Shown: positions 10,918 through 24,400 of the stretch, in pieces
Position numbering within the stretch: position 1 is the first letter of the stretch
Layout of the letters: each line of letters opens with the position of its first letter
The notes under the pieces: generated by a model
Database searches by the model: none
What the model saw: only the letters and a program-made list of their open reading frames with translations
What the model was told of the DNA's origin: nothing
DNA from: Xiphydria camelus
Lineage: Eukaryota > Arthropoda > Insecta > Hymenoptera > Xiphydriidae
Assembly: GCA_963678675.1 (NCBI GenBank)
Contig: OY783195.1
Span: 4,536,001 to 4,600,000, forward strand
Reading direction: 5' to 3'
DNA length: 64,000 nt
Translations under genes and position numbers: made by a program

Positions 10918-13900
10918 ATGACGTTACATGATAAGGTGAGGAATTACACCGACATGCCATCACTACCACGTATGAACTTTTGACAAATGAGCAGACGCGA
11001 GTGCAAGAAAATATGGCGCTGGGTGACTCGAACGAGGTGTCAAAGGTCGTCCGATCTGATTTTTCCTGACGATTCTACCGTAATTCGTCGCAATTGACAG
11101 CGTTCTTGGAATACTCGACACGCGAAGATTTAATTGTACGAAAGATTCCAGCAGAGTGGACGCGTTGGATCGATTCAAACATATTTCGCGGAGATGAATA
11201 TTCATAATGGAGGTTGTATCTATTTGTCAGTTCGCCTCATTCATGATTCCGATTTGTTTTTGTCCTAATTGACATTCCTTTTGTATAAATAACCTTAAGA
11301 AATAAATTCCTTCTAGAACTATCAAATGTCTGGATCCTTCTAATTTCTCCTACAAAACCAGATTTCCATCCCCTCGATTAAAACGAAATCAGAGGTAGAT
11401 CAATAGTTTCTAACTGTTCGAGTTCAAATTTAACCGTAATTTCATTTCATACTTATTCGATGATTTACTTCAGTATGAGATCGAACTTAAGTTTCAATAA
11501 AATATGAAAGTCAGTTTTTCAACCATAACCTTCCCCAACAAATGCTTCTTCACTACCATTTGTTACTTCAATCCTGTCAAAAAACATATTCAAACTTTTA
11601 ATAATTCTTGACACAGATCGTGGAGTTATTTAATAGACTGAATGAGGGCTTAGGCTCGTATGCTTTCTCAAGATTGGTGGGTCAATTTCTGGAACAATAC
11701 CAATCGTCGCAGACGTTGTTCCTGTCTATTTTCGGGGTCTTCCTGATATTGTTGATCATTTCTGTAATCATCTTGAGAAAATGGAAGAACAAAGAATTCC
11801 TGCCAGAGGTGAAGGAGTTTGTAGGCGTGGGCAGTGGCAGGCCACGGTTCAGAAAGCGAGACAAGGTCTTGTTTTATGGAAGAAAGATGCTCAGGAAGGT
11901 GAAGTCAATAGGAGGACAAGTCCATGGAGCTGGACAGGGAAAAAAGAGACGAGCAGTTATGCGATTTGCTAGAAGGCTTTTACAACTGAAGAAGGAAAAT
12001 ACTCCGCAGCAACTTAAGGTAAGTTTCTTCATTACACAACGACTGTATCAAAATTTCCCTGGATTGTATTTTGCCTCCCTATAATCTAATTTCTTACTTT
12101 TTAATGGCAAGGTGTTGGAACCTCCTGCGGAATATCTAGAGGAAGATCTAGGCCCTGGAGAACGAGTACCGCCCGACGCTCTGTACATCCTTCAAAGTAT
12201 CAGAGTGTTCGGGCATTTCGAGAAGCCCGTCTTCCTTAAGTTATGCAAACATACGGAGATCATCAATTACCCAGCGGGAAGCTACCTCTTTAAAATCGGC
12301 GACCCGGACGAGAACATCTTTATAGTGCAGCAAGGCTTGGTCAACGTATTCATCACGGTGGCGGACGGCTCTCAGATCTCATTGAAATTGGTGAAAACGG
12401 GAGAATCCGTCACGAGTCTCTTGAGTTTTACCGATGTACTTACGGGGCACACCAGCACCTATAAAACAGTCTCGGCTAGAGTCGTAGAGGATTCGATAGT
12501 CGTCAAGTTGCCGATGAATTCCTTTCAAGAGGTATGAAAATTCCGCTATTTTTAATCCGAGTTCCCTTCAATAGCGATTATCTTCCTTCGCAGGTCTTCC
12601 AAGATTATCCAGACGCGTTCATTCGAGTTATCCAGGTCATTATGGTGCGCTTGCAGCGCGTGACATTCACGGCTCTGCATCAGTATCTCGGGCTCTCCGC
12701 CGAGCTCGTAAATCCGGGGATGCACAAGAAAAAGCAGAGCCCCTTCTCCGGGTCCCCGGTCAGATCGAGGACCCGTGAGAACTTCCCCGGACAGAACCCG
12801 GAGAACGTTTCGGGCTCGTTTCCCGGTACGTTCGAGAATCAGGAAGGAAACGATGTGCCTTATCGCGAGCATACCAATGCTGCCGGCTCTCAACCGGTTC
12901 CGATAATTGCGAATAGGAGGTGCGTTGCTTCTGATAATACCCAATGTTGGAGATCCATTAAAGAGTTAGTCAATATTTCACGTAATTATTTGACTCAACA
13001 GATCGAAGGTCAATCTCGATTGGAAGTACCCCGTGCCGAGTCCGCAGACGAGTCAAAATACGCCTGAGATGGTGCCGGAGTGCGATTCCCACTGGCCGAA
13101 TTCGTCGATGAATGCTCAACAATTCCAGTACAGTGGCAGCGGGCCGGATTCCGCGCACGTTTCCGGAACATCCTTTCCGGGTAGAAAGCGCTCGACCAAC
13201 GATGGACCGCAGCAACAGCAATTCGACGAGGCTCACCTGGTGCAGATAGCCACCGAGGCTTTTGTGCGGGAGCTCGGATTGGACGACGACTCGGTTTTAA
13301 AAGACGGGAAGATTCAGATCAGAGAAGTGCCGGCAGGGACGTATCTCATGAAGGAGGAATCGCACAAGGACGTGGCATTGGTCTACGTTGTGTCGGGATC
13401 TCTCATAGTCAGTCAACGAGTCACGGAAGGCCGAGACGCCGGCGAGGAAGTGCACATGTTCAGCGCCTATCAGGGCGAAATCGTCGGTGGATTGGCTGTC
13501 TTGACCGGAGAACCCTCCTTCTATACAATTCGCGCGAAACACTCGAGCCGCATCGCGTTGCTGTCCAAGTCCACGTTCTTCGCGATCATGCGAGAGCGTC
13601 CGAGAGTAGTTCTGCACGTCGCCAACACTGTAGTTCGTCGACTGAGTCCTTTCGTGAGACAGGTATCCGATAAAAATGCTCTCGAAGATGAGACGCGTAT
13701 CGATGCAATTTTCGGTATTCAATGGTTCTCTTTAGGTGGACTTTGCGCTCGATTGGTTATTCCTGGAGAGCGGAAGAGCTCTCTACCGCCAGGGCGACGA
13801 GTCCGACTCGACATTTATAGTACTGAGCGGTCGACTTCGTTCCGTTATCACGTATCCCAATGGGAAGAAGGAACTCGTCGCCGAATACGGCAAGGGTGAT

Positions 13901-16900
13901 CTGGTGGGCATCGTGGAGATGGTGACTCAAACCCCAAGGTCCACGACGGTCATGGCGGTCCGCGATTCCGAACTAGCGAAACTGCCGGAGGGTCTCTTCA
14001 ATGTGATCAAGTTGAGATATCCGATCGTCGTGACCAGGCTTATCAATCTGCTGGGACATCGCATCCTCGGTAGCTGGCAGCAGTGTTCCACGAAGAGCGA
14101 CGCATCGTGAGTTCATAGAGATTTCGTTGAACTTGTGGCTGTAATAATCATTGCGTCAGAAGAGAGGTTTTCTCAATCTTTATCCGTTCTTTTTTCTTCA
14201 GCCGCGCCGCTGCTACTGTAGACGCGAGGCCGCCGCAAGTGAACTTTTCGACTGTAGCTATAGTACCCGTATCCGAGGACGTTCCACTCACGGCGTTCAC
14301 GTATGAATTGTATCATTCTCTGTGTTCCATCGGAGCTTGCTTGCGCCTGACGTCGGACGTCGTTCGAAAAGTACGATATTCTTCGCCGACTCAGTCCCCC
14401 GAGGCACTCTTCAATATTTAATGCTCACTCTTCGATCTCGTTTTCACGTGGAGCAGACTTTGGGTACCGCTATAATGGAGCCTGCGAACGAGTACAGGTT
14501 GACGTCGTGGCTCGCTCAACAAGAGGATCAGCATCGTATTTCTCTATACCAATGCGACTCGAGCTACACTCTCTGGACTCAACGCTGCGTGCGCCAAGCC
14601 GATTGCATTCTCATAATAGGCTTGGGTGAAAAGACTCCGAGCTTGGGGCGAATCGAGCGCGAAGTGGAGCGACTCGCGATGCGAACTCAGAAGGAATTAG
14701 TCTTGTTGCATCGCGAACAAAGCGGCCAGCGGCCGACCAATACGGTACAGTGGCTTAACATGAGATCTTGGGTGTCTAGTCATCACCACATCCAATGTCC
14801 CAAGCGAATGTTCACCAGAAGATCGCAATATCGAATCGTAAGTCGCTTGGAATATTCTGTTATGGGAAGGTTCTTCAAGAAGATGAATCTGTTCTACGTC
14901 GCGTATGCTTTTCTTTACAGAACGAACTTTATTCCAAAGTGCTGATGTCTGAGCCGAATGTGCACAGCGATTTTAGTCGTCTCGCGCGTTGGCTGACCGG
15001 AACCTCCGTTGGCCTTGTCCTCGGAGGAGGCGGTGCTCGCGGCGCGGCGCACATAGGAATGTTAAAAGCGATACTCGAAGCAGGGATTCCTATCGATATG
15101 GTCGGAGGTGTGAGCATCGGCGCATTTATGGGCGCGCTTTGGTGCATGGAAAAGAATATCACCACTACGACCCAAAAGGCCAGAGAGTGGTCGAAGGTGT
15201 GAAAGGCTTTAATTGCGATTTTAGTCCGCTGAGATTTTTCTTTGAAAAGCTGCCAATCCGTATAGCATTGCGAAATTACCGCATAAAATAATAAACGTCT
15301 GCTTCTTATTGCAGAAAATGGCGCAGTGGTGGCGTCTTATTCTCGACCTGACCTATCCGATGACATCGATATTTTCTGGCCAAGATTTCAACAAAACTAT
15401 TCAAGCGACTTTTGGGGACACGTACATCGAAGATCTCTGGCTACCCTACTTTACAATCACGACGGACATCACCGCGTCCTGCATGCGCACGCATACACAC
15501 GGTCTGTATAAGAGTCATAGACTTTCCTTTTCTTTCTCGTGTGACTTAGAGAAACTAAAATAGAGAGCGTAGATCGCCATCATCGAAGGGCATGGATACA
15601 CGACAGCTTTGACGCTTTAGAAATAGACTTTTTCTACGTACCCCGAAGCGTTCGCAAAGTGAGATCGTTCTGACTCGATCAATCTTTACGGATGTTCTGG
15701 TACGATTTTATCTTTTTCCTTCCTTTCAATATTTCTACTTTTGCGCTCAAACCTTACATACGACATTTTCACTCATGAGTTTTTCCGATCTTGCACCTGC
15801 ATCTTAACGTGTAGCGAAACATCCCGATGGTCCGAATCGCAAATGTCACAGAAAATGGTCGAGTAAAGACGGAAGCTGGATAGTGATAAATTATTGAGAC
15901 ATTAAATTACGCGGAGAGATGGACTATAGAGAAGTTTCACTGTACTACGCATTGTATGGAAGAATGGAGCACGCAGAGGTTTTCAATTCAATCGCGACAT
16001 CTCCTAATCTGTGAACTTTTCGACGATATTGGTATGGAACTTTTTTGAAGATCGCACACTTCGATCTCTATAAATAAGTTCTATGTATATCATCAAGAAG
16101 TTCCCGGATAATGAGATAGCCGTGCTAAAATGAGCGCCTTTGTTTATCAACGTGCTCCTCTCTCTTCTATATGTTTATAGTGCGCACTTGGAAAGAAAAG
16201 TAACGGGAGCGAGCTTTACGGATGATCTCGTTGTTGACGTACTCTCCGTTTTTGATGTCTTTCAAAAATGATAGGAAATATTGGCAAAGGAATAAATTTG
16301 TCAAAGATTTGTCGTATTTTCATTCGTCCTTCCTGTACGCTTGACAACGAGTTAATAAATCGGGGGATTTTTTTTGGAGGGGTTCGATATTTCGGAAGAA
16401 TTGACGCAAGGATACAGGAAGGTTTCTCCTTTTATGGGATAACACAGCAAAAGAGAAAAATGATTGAGGTTCGGAATAAAATCTAGGAATAAAGAAAAGT
16501 GTTAAAATGGATAATTCGTCGTGTTTAGGATCGCTGTGGCGGTACATTCGGGGTTCGATGTCATTGTCTGGTTATATGCCACCCATGTGCGACCCAACCG
16601 ATGGCCACCTCCTCGTCGACGGCGGGTACGTCAATAACCTTCCAGGTAATATGACTCGTGAAAGCTCACATGAAATTATCATCGCCTTACTTTCGCAATC
16701 CTTGATGCAACCGTTTATATTTATTGTGAACTCGTATTCGATTGGCCGAAGATGATGAGAGCATCGCTAATTACGCCCACACGCGTTCCACATATATTAC
16801 ACAACTTCCATCGCACGATATTGAAATATTCTCGTCTCCCGTCAAAGAAAAAGAAAAATCTTCACAGTCGGAAATCATACGTTAAAGCTCGTTCCCGTTG

Positions 16901-18184
16901 CTAAAAGATGCGCATCCTCCGAGATTCTGAACGATTTAGTTTGCTCGACTCAGGCTTACTGTGGAGATACATTCGGTCCAGTATGACCATTGCGGGCGTT
17001 TTCCCCCCCGTTTGCGATCCTCTCGACGGGCATCTTTTGGTCGACGGGTGTTACGTTAACAATGTTCCAGGTATCGTGATATCTCACTCTCTCAGCAGCT
17101 ACAGTTTATCAGTAGAGTCGCATGTGCCCCGTATTAAAGTCAGATTGATATCCTTCGTATTCGTCTCGTATTTCGTGAACAGTGTACATATATGATTTTC
17201 CCGAAAGTCTGACAAAAAACTACGAGAACGCGAGTAGCCTGTAGAGCTGGCTTATCCGACCGATTGACTTCGTGCGTACACTATGTGTCTTCCTTTCCAA
17301 GCTGACGAAATGCTGAGGCAAGGGGCTCATCACATCCTGGCCATCGACGTCGGCTCTCAGGATGACACAGATTTAACGAACTATGGGGATTCGCTGTCCG
17401 GCTGGTGGTTGTTATGGAAGAGGTTGAATCCCTTTGCAGATCCCGTTAAGGTTCCCAACTTGCCGGATATCCAGTCGAGGCTAGCGTACGTTAGTTGCGT
17501 GCGTCAGTTGGAGGAGGTCAAATCTTCAGATTATTGCGAGTACATCAGACCGCCGATCGATCGGTATAAGACTCTGCAGTTCGCTAATTTTGACGCGATC
17601 AAGGAAGTCGGTTATCAGCACGGTATGTGAATAACATTCGCAGTCTTGTTAGCCAAGATATGTATATCGGGAAGACAATTACGGGTTCAATTCTCGCAAC
17701 TGTTTAGGAAAAACGTACTTCGAGGGGCAAACAAAGGTTGGAGTTCTTCCGAAATTTAACGCGGTCCGAGAGAACGCGAAGGCGATGCAAGCAAAAAATC
17801 AAGCGGCTCACCAACAAAGCGTGTCTGCCTATACGTTCACCGACTTGGCGCAAATGGTGTGCACAGTTCCGCGGGGGAGCCGATACGTTGACATGGATTT
17901 GGATTCCGATTCGGACGAATTGGAGGAATACGAAGCCGATCTCGAGGAGGATCCTCATGAAGTCGGATACGCGTCGGAACCCACTGCTGGTACAATGGAC
18001 CAGGTAAAGTATTCCTTCTGTACTTTATGAAAGGATCGTTCTCTCAAAAAGCAGGAATAAGAAACTGCGTCTAATTTTCCAGAGTCCCGAAGACAATCGA
18101 CTGAGAAAAGGGGTGGGTCACATTCTGAGCCATTCCGACACCGAGGCAGAATCGGAGATAGATTATCATTCAAAGATGTTTTAG
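10918..18184 (+). CDS. sws: Swiss cheese / neuropathy target esterase (PNPLA6-type phospholipase)
   Basis: Lysophospholipase of the endoplasmic reticulum that deacylates phosphatidylcholine and lysophosphatidylcholine; fly Sws is needed for neuron and glia integrity. Exons read: 11617-12018, 12112-12531, 12594-12919, 13002-13662, 13736-14106, 14202-14370, 14454-14837, 14921-15196, 15315-15501, alternatives 16529-16645 and 16954-17070, then 17302-17622, 17708-18003, 18083-18184. All phases fit and give about 1,345 residues with one alternative exon. An N-terminal membrane helix ([13 protein letters not shown]) precedes RKRDK, then three cyclic-nucleotide-binding-type domains, then a patatin domain with the oxyanion motif [12 protein letters not shown], nucleophile motif GVSIG and catalytic Asp in DGG or DGC. 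The start is uncertain: in-frame stops lie just upstream of 11617, and an 18 bp exon at 10918-10935 (MTLHDK, donor GTGAGG) is only a candidate. Confidence 0.95.
16529..16645 (+). other. sws: sws alternative exon A (catalytic Asp, DGG version)
   Basis: This 117 bp exon (acceptor TTTAG, donor GTAATA) encodes [17 protein letters not shown] through [15 protein letters not shown]. It enters and leaves in the same phase as exon B at 16954-17070, to which it is clearly homologous. It carries the patatin catalytic Asp in DGG and resembles the vertebrate PNPLA6 version. Confidence 0.88.
16954..17070 (+). other. sws: sws alternative exon B (catalytic Asp, DGC version)
   Basis: This exon is also 117 bp (acceptor CTCAG, donor GTATCG) and encodes [17 protein letters not shown] through [15 protein letters not shown]. 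It has the same phases as exon A, so A alone, B alone or A followed by B are all in frame with the next exon at 17302. The DGC version resembles the form I recall in fly Sws. Confidence 0.88.
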
Positions 18185-18555
18185 AAGATAAGAATTTCTA
18201 GCTCTGTTAAAATTGTTGAACAAAAAATGCGTAATACTTTATACGAGTACTTTAATTAACACTTTTTACGTCCCTGCGTAGCAAATACGTGTCTCGAAGA
18301 TTACACGTTCGATTGAGAGTACAAAAACTTTGTTCAGAGAGAAGTACATTGCGTGGTTGGGCCTCGTGAGGCTAGTTTGTGAATATTACAATGCAATGTA
18401 TGAACTATTACAAAGGACTTAATGATTAATGCAAATTTTTGCCGTTATCAAAATATAATTCTACGATTTCCATAAAGTGGTCGCCCCTCTTTCTCTTCCT
18501 CTCTTCATATTTTATTTTCCTATTCGCACAGTTCAACATGTTCCTTTACTACTGC
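18185..18555. other. Convergent 3' regions of sws and FPGS
   Basis: The short space between two converging stop codons should hold both 3' untranslated regions. No further gene is seen. Confidence 0.5.
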
Positions 18556-20469
18556 TCAGTAGTTCGTCGACATGCTAAGCTTAGGATCCAATAACGCGAG
18601 TGCCGCACCGACTAAATGCAACGATCCAGTAATGAGTACTTTTGCCTTAATTTTGTTCTCATTACTGGCTTTTAAACTACATGCTTTTCTTATGTCCTCA
18701 AAGGCGTCGTTTACGCTATTCATGATTACCGAGCCATTCCCCCAAATTTGACGATGGCATTGACATCTGATCATCTGATCCGAGGTCGGCACGGAAAAGT
18801 TTTGTCGATCCACGGAATCGCCAATCGTTTGCGCTATATTGGGTACGAAATATGTTTTGTCAAAATTCAGAGCCTTCAGCGGCTCTATTAGCTTACCGGA
18901 ATCGCGATCGCCTGTCGAATTGAACACCAAATAGTGCTCCTCTCTTTCATCCACGACTATGTGCTCCTTAAACCACCCGATGCAAACTTCCATGCTCTCG
19001 ACCGTGTGAGCGCCGTCTATGTAGAAATCCATAATCTTTCCACGCAAGATCTGAGTTCTGCCGGGCCACTTGCACGACGATAGTGCCGTTGCCGTCTTCT
19101 CCAAGGATAAATGCGCGGAGAAGCACTTCAATGACTCCTCGTCAATCATTGAATCTTTGATCGTTTCAATGACGTCGTTACCGTTGATTGTCGGCGAATT
19201 TTTCGTCTGGATCTTCGCGGCGATCCAGGAGAGAGCCATTTGAATCGCCAAAGAAGCATTATACTTTTGTACTTTACATCCTATTCCCAATATGGGTTTA
19301 CTATCTCCCCACGGATAACTCTCGAATTTCGGAACGATCGTTAATGTACAATTTCTCTCTAAGGCTCTCTTCTTCAATACCGTTAAAGCACTTTCCTGCT
19401 GAGGGACGGTGAAAGCGGGTGCGCCACTCTTGAATATCCCAGCTTTTTGGTAAGCAATTGACTCTAGCGTGTCGCCTAGCAATCTCGTGTGATCCATACC
19501 TAAACTGGTAATGCCGACGCATACGGGATTTCTTACGATATTCGTGCAATCGTACTCGCCGCCAATGCCAACTTCGATAATGGCCACGTCGATATTTGCC
19601 TTCAAAAAGATGCGAAACATCAGAACCGTGAGGAATTTAAAATACGGCGGCATGTCCGCCTCGTACTCTCTTTGCTCGAGTAACGATTTGTAGACTTTCC
19701 AGAAGTGGCTGGCGAATTGCGACTCGCTTATCGGCTCACCATTGATTCGCAGACGTTCTCTGACAGTTACCAAATGCGGAGAGCTGTAGAAACCCGTGTT
19801 GTAGCCGTTTTCGCGTAATATGGCCTCGGTAAAGGCACACGTGGAGCCTTTTCCCTTAGTACCCGCGACGTGGATCACGGATAGGGCGTCTAGCCGTTCG
19901 GGAGTAATTCCAATGCTGCAATGGAAACGAGTATATATTGCGCACGTCAGGAAATAGAGTTAAGTTTGCTACTTTAGGGAAACTAGAGAACATGTTTTAC
20001 CGAAGTAAGTATTTTTTGATGTCTCGAAGATTTGTAATTCCTGTGTTTCCATGCCTTTTGACTGCTTGTATAGTCGCTGCATTGCTTTGCAGAGTATTCA
20101 GAGCGTTTATGGCTTCCTAAAAAAGATATACAACAGTTAGATTAAAATCATTCCTCATAAATCTGCTTATGCAAGTTTGATAACAAGGTCCCCCCCTTTT
20201 TTGAATGAAAATGTCTTTATAAAATGATACTAATGAAATATAAATCACTAGGAGCCTATGCGATGATAAAAACGATATAGGTATTGTTAAGATAGCGGAC
20301 AAAGAATGACGTCAAATTTGTTCAAACAACTTACCTTGTAATTCGCAGGGGTGTGAGCGGCACGACCGCGTGCTACGCTTCGGACCATTTTCTTCAATAG
20401 AATAAACATTTCATTCCATTTATGATGCAATCTTTGGAGTACTGATAAGGCGTCACGATGGTATTGCAC
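18556..20469 (-). CDS. FPGS: Folylpolyglutamate synthase
   Basis: ATP-dependent ligase that adds glutamates to folates, keeping them in the cytosol and mitochondria for one-carbon metabolism. Exons on the minus strand are 20335-20469, 20001-20116 and 18556-19915; phases join to 536 residues, close to the vertebrate length. The large exon shows the P-loop GTKGKGST, the folate-loop region SSPHLVTVRERLRI, TSLGMDHT and the late motif YIDGAHTVESMEV. The second exon encodes EAINALNTLQSNAA, which matches the family N-terminus. Candidate starts are Met codons at 20469 and 20409; the longer, basic N-terminus (LLKKMVRSVARGRAA) could be a mitochondrial leader, as in vertebrate FPGS, where alternative starts give mitochondrial and cytosolic forms. 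That dual targeting is inference here. Confidence 0.95.
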
Positions 20470-21451
20470 AACCCTTTCTTTTTATTCGAGTGTCGAAGTC
20501 ATAGGTTAATATTTCTGACGCTACTGATAAATGTTCGTAAATATTGGAGCCAAATTGCAAGTGAGGTTAGATGAAAAACCTGACGTTTGACAGATCGCAC
20601 GCGTGACACGTGTTTCTAGTTTACTTAGAAATTCTTGCAATCATTTTGTGTTGACACTCATAGAATACATATGTATATAGTATACCTATAAATAGGTATA
20701 TACGGAGTAAAATGTGACAATAATTATAATAAGACCGATATTAATTTATCGCAGCATTTTTTATAATATTATGAGACCTTCCCTCCCATATTCTCTCTGT
20801 GAGTCTGAATTTATTTTTCATGAAATAATTATCACCAGACTTGATCGAAGTGACCGGCCTTTCGATCTGTCTGCTGAGATAAACGAGAAGATAAAATAAT
20901 TCATCGAGTCTCTCACGAAACAAGCAAGATTACAGCTGTTTCGTAAAATGGATCAACAAATCGTAATACAGCTTTAAGTAGAAATTACATCCAATTTCTG
21001 GTTAAAGCAGCTCAGTGAATGGTCAATGTCACAACGTTATTTCGACGAGCTGCTGCATATGTATACACATACTTTGTATGTATTAGCAGACAACATTTCA
21101 CATGTCTTCACATTGTTAGACGAATTTGTAGAACGTAATAAATCAGTTCACAGTCATCCAGTTCTCTATATAAAACATGATTTCTCCTTCCTAATTTTCT
21201 GTCTCCTGGAAATCACGGGAGAAAATACCATTGCGACGTTGGTTATTGATAATTTTCCCGAGTCATCGACACGGATGCACGTGTTTTTACGTCGTCTGCC
21301 CGTGCGCGCGCGCAAAACCGCCGGTATTCTGTCAACCCCCACTAAAACCGTCTGCGTCGACGTGCAAAGATATCTCCCTCCCCATCATACTCCTCGCAGT
21401 TGTATTCGGAGAGATCGATTAGCAGGTGCTAGTCCGTTAAGATCATCAAGC
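20470..21451. other. Divergent upstream region of FPGS and uridine-cytidine kinase
   Basis: FPGS starts leftward and the kinase rightward, so both promoters and 5' leaders must lie here. The open frame that runs from 21026 into the kinase start is better read as its 5' leader. No separate gene is seen. Confidence 0.45.
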
Positions 21452-24400
21452 ATGGCAGATGTTTCGATGAATGTGGGCACAACGCGTAAAATGTCTTTTG
21501 GTTTCAATGGGAAGCTAAATGGGGTGGAGGGTAAAACGCCCTTCCTAATCGGTGTTTCTGGTGGCACATCGAGTGGAAAGGTAAGAAAAGGAGTCGCATT
21601 TGCTTGTCCACGACGCGATCAGTTAAACACCTAGACGATAATACCTCTGAATAGTATTGAAAAGTTCCACCTAACTCAATCTAATCACCTCTCTTGTCCC
21701 ATGCGACAAATCTTAATGATTTTTACAATTTTCCAGTCAACTGTATGCAAACGTATCATGGAGAAGCTAGGGCAGGTTGATATGGATACTATGAAGCGAC
21801 AAGTCGTCTGTATATCTCAGGATAGCTTTTATCGAGAGCTCACGCCAGCTGAGAAGCTCAAGGCTGAGAAGGGACAATTCAATTTCGATCATCCTGACGC
21901 TTTTGACAATGATTTGATCCTTCAAACACTTCAGGACATCCTTGCTGGGATTAAATGCGAAATACCAGCCTATGACTATAGAAAGAATTGCCTGTGAGTT
22001 CTATTCTGTTTCTAAATCGTCATTAGTGTTATTAATGCTATAAAACGCGAGACAAATAACTTCAGTCGTTATCACGTTCCTCTGTACTTTGTCTTTGTGT
22101 GGCTAAGTATATCGGGAAAGGAAGTTAGGAGAAGAGGGGGAGAGCCACCCTCATTTCCCCCCTCCTCTCCTTCCTTCTACATCCAAAATATTTTGGATCA
22201 CGTCCATTACTTGGATTCTGTTTCAAGGATGCTACCAGACTTGGCATATCAAACAGCTAAATATCGCATTTCCATATCTGGAAGATGGATATCTAAGAGA
22301 TTTCTAAAAGAGACTGGGTGCTACTGGAAGGGCCATTTCTTTCAGGGATGAAGATTAATCTCATTGGAGTTTTTTTTATAAAAATTTATTAAATAACATA
22401 TTAATAATGTTCAGTCGTACCGTATCGAGATTCGAGATATAATGGGACATAAATAGAAGGAGTGAACTATACGATACACGGGTTTAAAAGTTAGCAATAA
22501 CTGTTGCAGTTGTCATTGAGGCGATAGAGCTTACGCCTTATGCAATTGCCGCAGTAGCGTCTTGGAAGATAGGACGGTCCACTCTGAAAAGAGAAGATAA
22601 TTTTATCACGTATTGTTCTTTCCTAAATCGGGACTTTCGCAAACTACGATGATGTTGCTTGATTACTTATAACCTTTCCTACTCCTTTGACTATACTGAA
22701 ACGCTAAAGCGATATCGAGTCCCCGAGATGGCCTCCCATTTGTACTTGGGAGATGAACTCGATAACAAAAATAGAGAAGAATAGTTTGAGAGCATTGGAG
22801 AAGTTTTCAATATGGTACTTCCCTCTTAATATAAAAACGAGAATCTAAATTCAATAAAGAAGATCGAGAGGAAGAAGCTGTTAATAATCAGATCACATTC
22901 CTTGCTAAGCGTCATCATCGTCCCTTGCGATTTCTATGTAAAAGATAAATTAGCATTTTTGCAATTATTAAAATGAAGACTCACGTAGAAACCACCACAT
23001 CCGCCGCACGTATTAGGCTCGGAGACGACTGCAAGATTGACCTCAGGTCCGCATCCTGCACCGATACCCCCGATACCTCCGAAACCTCCGATACCGCCAT
23101 AGCCAATAGCTGGAACCGGCGCAAGCGCTGGGATCGCTGCTGAAGCAATGGACAGCGGGGCGGCGATTGCAGAAGTAGCAATGCTCAAAGGAGAGATGCC
23201 ATGACCGAAGCCGTGACCGAGGCCATAACCGTGGCCGTGGCCGTGACCACAACCTATCCCGCCGCCGATTCCCGCAAGGCCTATCGGAGCTGCGACACTA
23301 ATTCCAGGCCCGCATCCGCCGCAAGATCGAACGCCGCATCTATTGCACGCGTCACTCGATCCGAAGGACGAAGCGATCAGAATGGCTCCGAAGAGCAGAG
23401 CACACACGATTTTGGCTTGCATTTTATCAAGGCGAAACTGAGTTTAATTCTTGAGAGAATCGACTATTCGTAACGACGAATGAACCTCGTAGGTAACAGG
23501 TGTATCGTACTTTAGCTGGGATAGCTGTGATGCAACTGGCTGGTCGCAGCTGGCTTTTATACCCGGCTCACGTGTACATGACATCACGATGTTTGGGGTG
23601 CCGAAATGAAACTCTGCAGATTCGGCCTTGTTTTTAAACATCACGATATCGCGTGCGCCAGAGCAGCGTGGTCACGACTGGGAGTATGTGTTTTGATTTT
23701 CGGCGCATGCGGCGCTCACTCTCTTTCACACGGCGTTGTAAACTGTATAATTTAGAATAACTCGCTGCGATTGCATCTCTTGTTTTGCGAATCGCAGTCG
23801 CATCGCGGTAGTATCTCATTGCCGAAATTGTATCGCGTACGCCCGATCGATTGTTGATCTTCAAATATGAAGGGCGACGAAACGAGTGAAAACGTTTTTC
23901 CTGTCGATAATTCTCTCTTGCGAGACGAAGAACCAATCGAAGTGTGGATACTTTTGCGTTACAGGATCAAGGATCAGATTACAACGATATACCCCGCCGA
24001 CGTCGTGCTCTTCGAGGGAATTCTAGTTTTTTACTTTCCTAAGATTAGGGATCTGTTTCACATGAAGCTCTTCGTCGATACGGACTCGGACACACGGCTA
24101 GCGCGAAGAGGTAATGTGTTCGATGGAAGGGAATCGAATTATCTCCTTTTTATACCACGTCCCCCTGCCATTATTTTAGTACCGAGAGATATCAAGGAGA
24201 AAGGAAGGGACTTGGATTACGTGCTAAACCAGTACATGAATTTTGTAAAGCCGGCTTTCGAGGAATTCTGTTTGCCGACGAAGAAGTTTGCCGACGTAAT
24301 TATACCGAGGGGCGCGGATAATACAGGTAAACTAAGCAAATTTTTTTGTATAAAATATAGCTGTGGATATTGTTATTGTAAACGTTCAAATTTTACCCGA

